DNA of 46,285 bases from Verrucomicrobiota bacterium (GTDB taxonomy: Bacteria > Verrucomicrobiota > Verrucomicrobiia > Limisphaerales > JACRJY01): NCBI GenBank assembly GCA_016235585.1, contig JACRJY010000078.1, positions 1 to 46,285 on the forward strand. The letters run 5' to 3'. Positions 41,801 through 46,285 of the stretch are shown here, in pieces (the stretch's first letter is position 1; every line of letters begins with the position of its first letter). The position numbers and the translations under genes are program-made. Under the pieces are notes generated by a model that saw only the letters and a list, made by a program, of their open reading frames with translations, was not told the origin of the DNA and made no database searches.

Positions 41801-44800
41801 TTCGACGCCAGCGGCAACCTTTACGCCGGCGGCAGCTTCACCTTGGCGGGCGGCGTTTCCGCCAACCGCGTCGCGAAGTGGGACGGCAGCGCGTGGTCGA
41901 GCCTCGGTTCGGGCGTGGGCAGCGCGGTCAATGCGCTGGCCGTGGATGCCAGTGGTAATCTTTATGTGGGTGGTAACTTCACCACGGCGGGCGGGGCCAC
42001 GGCCAATCGGATTGCGAAATGGGACGGCGCGGCGTGGTCGGCGCTGGGAACCGGAATGTCGGGCGGCACTCCCACCGCTGTGGTCAACGCGCTGGCGTTC
42101 GACGGCAGCGGGAACCTTTATGCGGGCGGAGAATTTACCTCGGCGGGCGGGACTTCCGCGAGCCGGGTGGCGAAATGGAACGGCAGCGCGTGGGCGGCGC
42201 TGGGAACCGGCATCGCCAACACGGTCGATGCGCTCGCCGTGAATGGCAGCGATCTTTATGCGGGCGGGAATTTCAGCACGGCGGGCGGCGGTTCCGCGAG
42301 CCGGATTGCGAAATGGGACGGCAGCGCGTGGGCGGCGCTGGGTTCCGGGCTGGGCAACACCGCCTTCGCCTTGGCGGTGGATGGCGGCGACCTTTACGCC
42401 GGCGGGAGTTTCACCACGGCGGGCGGAAATCCCGCTGTCGGCATCGCGAAATGGAACGGCAGCGCGTGGTCCGCATTTGGCACATGGGCGGGCGTCAATG
42501 GCCTGATTCAGGCGGCGGTCTATGTCGGCACGAATCTTTATGTCGGCGGCGATTTCACCACGGCGGGCGGAGTCACGGTCAACCGCATCGCCAAATGGGA
42601 TGGTTCGGCTTGGTCCGCCCTTGGCTCCGGGGTTCCCAACAACAGCGTGCTCTGTCTCGCCGCGATTGGCACCGACCTCTACGTCGGCGGCAGTTTCACT
42701 TCCGCCGGCGGCGTGGCGAACACAACCCGCATCGCCAAATGGAACGGAACAGCCTGGTCTGCCATGGGCACCGGCGGAAACAACGCGGTGGCCGCCCTGG
42801 CGGTCATCGGCGCGGATCTCTATGCCGGCGGGGCGTTCACCAGCATGGGCGGCGTGGCCAACACGGCCCGCATCGCCAAGTGGAACGGCACTTCCTGGTC
42901 CGCCCTCGGCACCGGCGCCGACAACACTGTCCGGGCGCTGGCGGTGAGCGGCACCGACCTCTACGTGGGCGGCTCCATTGATTTTGCGGGCGGCATCAGC
43001 GCGAAGTCCGTGGCCAAATGGAGCACGGCCAGCAGCACATGGTCGGCCTTGGGGAGCGGTTTGAACAGCGCGGTTCGCGCGCTGGCCATTGACAGCGGCG
43101 GGAACCTCTGCGTCGGCGGCGACTTCACCACGGCGGGCGGCATCAGCGCGAACCGCGTCGCGAAATGGAACGGCAGCGCATGGTCAACGCTGGGGACGGG
43201 CATGAACAACAACGTCTATGCCATGGTGGCGGATGGTGCCGGGAACATCTACGCCGGCGGCGGCTTCAGCACGGCGGACGGCGGTTCGGCCAGCCGCGTG
43301 GCGAAATGGAACGGCAGCGCGTGGTCGGCCGTCGGCTCCGGCATGGATGGCAGCGCCAATCAGTCGGTGCTGGCGCTGGCCTTCGCCGGTTCCGACCTGT
43401 ATGCGGGCGGCGGCTTCACCACGGCCAGCGGCAAGGTTTCACCTTATCTCGCCAGGGCGCAGATTGGTGTCGGCGAAAACGCCGCCCTCGGCACGACCGT
43501 CGCGACGCTCACCACGGTGGACGTGGATTCCGGCGGCTCGCACACCTACACGCTGGTCACCGGCACGGGCGACGCGGACAACGGTTCGTTCATGATTGTG
43601 GGCGACGCGCTCAAGACCGCCACGGCGCTCGATTACGAAACGAAGAGCAGCTACACCGTCCGCGTGCGCGTGACCGACGGCGGCGGCCTCACGGTGGAAA
43701 AAGCCTTCGGCATCAGCGTGACCAACGTGAACGACACGCCCACAGACATCACGTTGAGTGCAGCGAGCGTCGCGGAGAACCAGCCCGCCGGCACGACCGT
43801 CGGCACGCTCGCCACGTCCGACCAGGACGCGGGCGACACGGTGGTCTTCACGCTGGTCAGCGGCACGGGCAGCACGGACAACGCCAGTTTCACCCTCGCA
43901 GGCACCACGCTCCAGACCTCCGCGAGCTTCGATTACGAGTCGAAGAGCAGCTACAGCATCCGAGTCCGCGCCACCGACAGCGGCGGGCTGACCTATGAAG
44001 AAGCTTTCACCGTCACGGTCATCAACGTGAACGACGCGCCGACGGACATCAGCTTGAGCACGGCCAGCGTGGCGGAAAACGCCGCCAGTGGCGCGACCGT
44101 CGGCACGCTGACGGCGACCGATGCGGACGCGGGCGACACGGCGACGCTCACCTTCGTCGTCGGCGTGGGCAGCGAGGACAACGACTCCTTCACCATCAGC
44201 GGCGGCGCGCTCCAGACGGCGACGGTGTTCAACTACGAGGTGAAGAGCAGCTATAGCGTCCGCGTGCAGGTGACGGACGCGGGTGGGTTGACGTTTGAAA
44301 AAGCCTTCACCATCGCCATCAACGACGCAAACGACGCGCCCGTGGACATCGCGTTGAGCGCGGTGGTCGTGACGGAGAACGCGGCCATCGGCACGGGCAT
44401 CGGCAGTTTCACCGCGACCGACGTGGACGCCGGCGATTCGCACACCTTCACGCTGGTCAGCGGCGCGGGCAGTGCGGACAACGCGAACTTCACTATCGCG
44501 GACGGCACGCTCCAGACCGCCGCCGCGCTCGATTACGAGACGAAGGGCAGCCACAGCATCCGCGTGCGCGCGACGGACGGGGGCGGATTGTTCGTGGAGA
44601 AGCAGTTCACCGTCACCGTGACCGACGCGAACGATGCACCGTCGAACATCAGCTTGAGTGCGAGCAGCGTCGCCGAGAACGCCGTCAGCGGCACTGCCGT
44701 CGGCACGCTGACGGCGGCGGATCAGGACGCGGGCGACACGGCGGCGTTCACGCTCGTGAGCGGCGCGGGTGACTCGGACAACGCGAGTTTCACGCTTGCG

Positions 44801-46285
44801 GGCAACACGCTCCAGACGGCGGCCAGTTTTGATTACGAGACGAAGCGCAGCTTGAGCCTCCGCGTGCGCGCGACGGATGCGGGCGGGCTGCCCTTCGAGC
44901 AGCAGCTCACCGTCACCGTCACCGAAGTTTACGAATACACGGCGGGCTGGACGAACCGTTACGACGGCCCAGCCAGCGGCTTTGATCAGGCCAGTGCCGT
45001 CGCCGTGGACGCGGCGGGCAACGTGTTCGTGGCCGGCTACTCGCACAACGGCACGGACAACGATTACGTGACGATCAAGTATCTGGCCGACGGCTCCGCC
45101 GCGTGGACGAATCGCTACGACGGGCCGGGCAACAACACCGGCGAGGCGAAAGCCCTGGTCGTGGACAGCGATGGTAGCGTGTATGTGACGGGCTTCTCGC
45201 AAGGTGCCAGCACGCGCGACTATGCGACGATCAAGTATCTGGCCGACGGCACGCCGGCGTGGACGAACCGCTATGACGGGCCGGGCGGCACTGCCGACGA
45301 GGCTGCTGCGATCAGCGTGGACGGATCGGGCAATGTTTTTGTCACCGGGTTCGCGGGCAACGACTACGCGACCGTGGGTTATTCGAGCGCCGGCACGGCG
45401 TTGTGGACGAACCGCTACAACGGGCCGGCAAACGGCAACGATCAGGCGCGGGCGGTGGCGGTGGACGGCACGGGCAGCGTGTTTGTCACGGGCTTCTCGG
45501 TCGGCAGCGGGAGCAGCCAGGATTACGCGACCATCAAGTATCTGGCCAACGGCACGCCCGCGTGGACGAACCGCTACACGGGAGCAACCGGCAGCAGCGC
45601 GGACTTTGCGAAGGCGCTGGCGGTGGACAGCGCGGGCAACGTGTTTGTCACGGGCTACTCGGGTGCCAACAATGATTACGCGACCGTCGCCTATTCGGGC
45701 GCGGGCACGCCGCTCTGGACGAACCGCTACAACGGGACGGGCAACGGCAACGACCAGGCCGCCGCCGTGGCGGTGGATGCCGGCGGCAATGTGATGGTGA
45801 CCGGGAAATCCCTCGGTGCCGGCACCGGTTTCGATTACGCGACGATCAAGTATTCCGGCGCGGGCGTGGCGCTGTGGACCAACCGTTACAACAATGGTGC
45901 CATCAGCGATGACGACTCCGCCCAGGCCCTCGGCGTGGATGCCAGCGGGCAGGTGCTCGTGGCAGGATTTTCCCGGATGGCGGTCGGCCAGGATTTTGTC
46001 ACCCTCAAGTATTCCAGCGCGGGGGTTCCGCTCTGGACGAACAACTACAACGGGCCGGGCAATGCCAATGATTACGCCTACGCGCTGGCCGTGGATCACG
46101 CGGGCAACGTGTTCGTCGCGGGCGGCTCTGACGGTGACGGCACCAGCCATGATTTTGCGGTCGTGAAATACGCCGCCCGCACGGCTCCGGCGAGCATCCT
46201 GTTAAGCGCGGCCAGCCTCGCGGAGAACAGCGACGCCGGCACCACGGTCGGCACGCTCACCGCGCAGGATTTTGATGCGGGCGAC
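35870..46285 (+). CDS. Giant secreted repeat protein (cadherin-like, Ig-like and propeller repeats), 3' end outside window
   Basis: From the ATG at 35870 one frame stays open for 3472 codons to the last base, with no stop. Sampling at many points confirms the frame. A signal peptide (residues 1 to about 29) is followed by a short module (TFGGGIVTSGSHEISSTLGQ...) common on secreted PVC-group proteins. Order after that: three cadherin-like (CA) units (residues 81-383), four Ig-like units (384-823), four CA (824-1222), an eight-blade SBBP-type propeller (1223-1648), two CA (1648-1851), thirteen AKW(N/D)G repeats (1852-2525), five CA (2526-3024), a second eight-blade SBBP set (3025-3440), and the start of another CA. 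The CA units show DISLS...VENQ, DxDAGDT, GTGDTDN and YE-KSSYSIRVRVTD. It is likely a calcium-stiffened adhesin or surface fibre; anchor or secretion signals at the C-terminus are unseen. Confidence 0.9.
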   Translation, partial: MKTNLKPSQRAALWLLCLLCLLPRLLSAQGLVVDQPSITFGGGIVTSGSHEISSTLGQPIVGTASGGDREFYSGRWEILRAYAFTDVALSSGSIAENQPASMVVGALSAPDPEDGSAPTFSLVSGAGDTDNASFAISGANLVTAAVFNYESKSSYSIRLRATDSFGEYYEKAVTVTVLNVNEAPSNISLSGTGNVNENLAVGSTVGTLSAADQDAGETAAFTLVTGTGDTDNGYFDISGTTLKTKQSINYETKSSLSCRVRVTDGGGLFYEKTFTITINNVNEAPTDISLSAASVLENQPSGTTVGTLTATDPDAGDTVTFSLVSGYGDNASFTIAGGALKTAAAFNYESKSSYSIKVRATDNASLTFDKTFTIAVVNVNEAPTLNALTSVTLLEDAAAQTVSLGGISTGGDSGQTLTITASSSNPALIPNPAVTYSSGSTTGTLAYTPAASLQGTATITVTATDNGGTANGGVNSVSQTFTVTVIQVNDAPTLDALTSVTVDESAGAQTVSLSGIGTGAPNETQTLTFTATSSNTGLIPNPTITYAPPSATGTLTYTPAVLGANGSALITVTLTDNGSTANGGVTTTTRSFTVNVTGVNDAPTIAAISDPAAILEDAGLQTISLGGITAGGGESQSLTVTATSSNTGRVPHPTVTYTSSDTTGTLTYTPVANANGTPTITVTVTDSGNTANGGVKTTITTFKVNITAVNDAPTLDALTSVTINEDAGVQNVSLAGIGSGAANESQSLTVTATSSHTGKIPHPTVTYTSPVASGTLAFTPAANVSGTVTITVRVTDNGGTASGGVNTFTRTFTVSITPVADAPTDIFLSAASVNENLASGSTVGTLTDADADAGDTATFALVSGNGSTDNASFTIDGNALKTAAVFNYEAKSSYAIRLRVTDSTSLTFEKEFNISVNDVNEAPTDIAMASAGVNESAAVGSLAGTLGATDVDADDTATFALVSGTGDTGNANFEVSGTNLLTTAVLDYDTATSHSIRVRVTDGGGLTFDKVLAVAVTNVNAAPTDISLSANSVDERLASGTTVGTLTASDTDAGDTATFTLVSGTGSTDNGSFTITGTSLKTAAVFNYDTKSSYSIRVRVTDSGAGTFEEVFTITVNNVNAAPTDISLSGTSVSENQPAGTFVGSFSASDADAGDTATFTLVSGTGDTDNANFTMAGGALETAAELDFETQTSHSIRVRVTDAGGLFYEEQFTINVGNLADVHNLAGTALWTNRYDNATNDQATAVAVDSSGNVFVAGYSQTGAANTKDFATIAYSTDGLALWTNRHNGPGNNVDQPTAIAVGGNGNVYVAGFSRSGSGAASEDFATVAYSGSGVLLWSNRHNGTGNNSDQPAAIAVNSSGNVFVTGYAHNGTDNDFATVAYSSAGALLWSNVFNGAANGADQATGIAVDASGNVYVTGFSSNGANNDYATVAYSSAGVALWTNVFNGTGNAADQASGIAVDASGNVYVSGFSSNGANNDYATVAYSSAGVALWTNRFNPNGNSDVAYGIAAGGGNVYVTGESAGGGTGGDYYTVAYSSAGGLLWSNRYNGPGNSTDSARAIKTDGAGNVYVTGFSRSSTTAASEDYATVAYSSAGMPLWTNRFNGTGNLTDQALALAVDTNANVYVTGYTGSGTNDDFATIKYAGNLAPTDIVLSASSVAENSASGTVVGTFSLTDPDTGETATYSLVSGTGGTDNSSFTISGNALKTAAVFDYDVKSSYSIRVRATDSGRLTFDKVFTITVGNVNFSPTDISLSAGSVVEHAASGTSVGVLSATDADAGDTHTFTLVSGAGDTDNASFSIAGSALQTAAVFDYEVKNSYSVRVRVTDAGGLTFEEVFAIAVTDANEAPTDILATGFTADWVSMGVSVPGLLGSGSSQGRAVVVSGTDTYVGGTFSVVGTVSANNIAKWNGTTWSVLGAGLNGTVNALALDAGGNLYAGGSFTNVGGSGASYIAKWNGVSWTSLGTGMNGAVNALAFDASGNLYAGGSFTLAGGVSANRVAKWDGSAWSSLGSGVGSAVNALAVDASGNLYVGGNFTTAGGATANRIAKWDGAAWSALGTGMSGGTPTAVVNALAFDGSGNLYAGGEFTSAGGTSASRVAKWNGSAWAALGTGIANTVDALAVNGSDLYAGGNFSTAGGGSASRIAKWDGSAWAALGSGLGNTAFALAVDGGDLYAGGSFTTAGGNPAVGIAKWNGSAWSAFGTWAGVNGLIQAAVYVGTNLYVGGDFTTAGGVTVNRIAKWDGSAWSALGSGVPNNSVLCLAAIGTDLYVGGSFTSAGGVANTTRIAKWNGTAWSAMGTGGNNAVAALAVIGADLYAGGAFTSMGGVANTARIAKWNGTSWSALGTGADNTVRALAVSGTDLYVGGSIDFAGGISAKSVAKWSTASSTWSALGSGLNSAVRALAIDSGGNLCVGGDFTTAGGISANRVAKWNGSAWSTLGTGMNNNVYAMVADGAGNIYAGGGFSTADGGSASRVAKWNGSAWSAVGSGMDGSANQSVLALAFAGSDLYAGGGFTTASGKVSPYLARAQIGVGENAALGTTVATLTTVDVDSGGSHTYTLVTGTGDADNGSFMIVGDALKTATALDYETKSSYTVRVRVTDGGGLTVEKAFGISVTNVNDTPTDITLSAASVAENQPAGTTVGTLATSDQDAGDTVVFTLVSGTGSTDNASFTLAGTTLQTSASFDYESKSSYSIRVRATDSGGLTYEEAFTVTVINVNDAPTDISLSTASVAENAASGATVGTLTATDADAGDTATLTFVVGVGSEDNDSFTISGGALQTATVFNYEVKSSYSVRVQVTDAGGLTFEKAFTIAINDANDAPVDIALSAVVVTENAAIGTGIGSFTATDVDAGDSHTFTLVSGAGSADNANFTIADGTLQTAAALDYETKGSHSIRVRATDGGGLFVEKQFTVTVTDANDAPSNISLSASSVAENAVSGTAVGTLTAADQDAGDTAAFTLVSGAGDSDNASFTLAGNTLQTAASFDYETKRSLSLRVRATDAGGLPFEQQLTVTVTEVYEYTAGWTNRYDGPASGFDQASAVAVDAAGNVFVAGYSHNGTDNDYVTIKYLADGSAAWTNRYDGPGNNTGEAKALVVDSDGSVYVTGFSQGASTRDYATIKYLADGTPAWTNRYDGPGGTADEAAAISVDGSGNVFVTGFAGNDYATVGYSSAGTALWTNRYNGPANGNDQARAVAVDGTGSVFVTGFSVGSGSSQDYATIKYLANGTPAWTNRYTGATGSSADFAKALAVDSAGNVFVTGYSGANNDYATVAYSGAGTPLWTNRYNGTGNGNDQAAAVAVDAGGNVMVTGKSLGAGTGFDYATIKYSGAGVALWTNRYNNGAISDDDSAQALGVDASGQVLVAGFSRMAVGQDFVTLKYSSAGVPLWTNNYNGPGNANDYAYALAVDHAGNVFVAGGSDGDGTSHDFAVVKYAARTAPASILLSAASLAENSDAGTTVGTLTAQDFDAGD
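37017..38338 (+). repeat. Four tandem Ig-like units in the giant protein
   Basis: Four consecutive units of about 110 residues, each beginning near (N/D)APTL(D/N)AL or equivalent and carrying EDAG--Q-VSL-GI--G, a T-TATSSN segment, a TGTL-YTPA strand and a TVTDNGGTANGGV turn. They differ from the cadherin-like units on both sides and break that series into two blocks. Confidence 0.75.
39538..40812 (+). repeat. Eight SBBP-type propeller repeats, block 1
   Basis: Eight units of 50-56 residues with the consensus LWTNR(Y/F)NG-GN--DQA-AIAVD-SGNVYVTG(F/Y)S--G---DYATVAYSSAG. Eight units fit one closed eight-bladed propeller. Units 4 and 5 are nearly identical in DNA (around 40090-40180 and 40240-40330), suggesting recent duplication or conversion. 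Confidence 0.85.
41424..43442 (+). repeat. Thirteen AKWNG-type propeller-like repeats
   Basis: Thirteen units of about 50 residues with consensus R(I/V)AKW(N/D)GSAWSALG(S/T)G--- followed by VNALAVD-SGNLYAGG(S/N)FTTAGG. The W-G-SxW core is strongly kept; unit 11 has an altered core (AKWSTASSTWSAL). The number does not match a single closed propeller, so two rings or an open solenoid are possible. Confidence 0.8.
44936..46185 (+). repeat. Eight SBBP-type propeller repeats, block 2
   Basis: Eight further units of the same SBBP type as block 1, with WTNRYDGP-----A-AVAVD--GNVFVTG(F/Y)S and DYATIKYLADG as the more common ending. The preference for IKYLADG over VAYSSAG in several units distinguishes it from block 1, so the two blocks have diverged or arose separately. 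Confidence 0.85.

Noticed and set aside
32362..46285. Prophage remnant, because of tail-fibre-like features
   Set aside because: No capsid, portal, integrase, lysis or other phage genes are present, both proteins have signal peptides, and the composition matches the neighbouring genes.

Overview
The window is a GC-rich bacterial chromosome segment. Gene content suggests a Verrucomicrobiota (PVC-group) bacterium. The supporting signs are an ECF sigma factor paired with a membrane Ser/Thr kinase carrying secreted propellers, a flotillin/NfeD operon followed by a proline-rich protein, giant cadherin/propeller secreted proteins, and an exopolysaccharide (EPS) locus of the Wza/Wzc type. This assignment is an inference from gene content; no rRNA is present.

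Layout. 1-834: the end of a cyclic-nucleotide-binding protein and a small two-helix membrane protein. 990-8606: an EPS assembly block with an outer-membrane beta-barrel, a Wza-like export protein with an unusual helical N-terminal region, a Wzc-like tyrosine kinase with nine C-terminal tyrosines (and its own promoter), a family-2 and a family-4 glycosyltransferase. 8828-15240: housekeeping and sugar metabolism, with a TPR protein, HAD phosphatase, VOC protein, AlgH-like protein, glucose-dehydrogenase-like MDR enzyme, sugar nucleotidyltransferase and PTS enzyme I. 15450-21774: a TPR protein with an MtnA-like isomerase, then nfeD-floA and two membrane-associated neighbours, a lipoprotein and an aldo/keto reductase. 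21805-25659: a large hybrid histidine kinase. 25816-26675: a coiled-coil membrane protein and tRNA-Arg(CCG), both on the minus strand. 26804-31910: ECF sigma factor plus Ser/Thr kinase with a three-fold repeated extracytoplasmic region. 32362-46285: two very large secreted proteins. The first resembles a phage tail fibre with a propeller and a G2-type self-processing domain. The second is a giant made of cadherin-like, Ig-like and three propeller-type repeat blocks; it is open at the window end (at least 3472 codons).

Non-coding signals. There are two head-to-head pairs of REP-like hairpins (8650-8720 and 31989-32088). Their outer ends read GGAGC and the last pair shows compensatory stem changes; two more isolated units look related. 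A cluster of four 17-bp palindromes spaced 23 bp within each pair lies between mtnA and nfeD. A good sigma-70-type promoter (TTGATT-17-TATAAT) precedes the Wzc gene, behind a 12-bp perfect hairpin.

How the parts fit together: the window is dominated by cell-envelope and surface biology, namely polysaccharide export, flotillin membrane organisation, envelope sensing (hybrid kinase, Ser/Thr kinase) and giant adhesin-like proteins. The sigma/kinase pair lies directly upstream of the two giant genes and is a plausible regulator of them, though that is not shown by the sequence. Long antisense frames opposite the GC-rich repeat genes are coding shadows.
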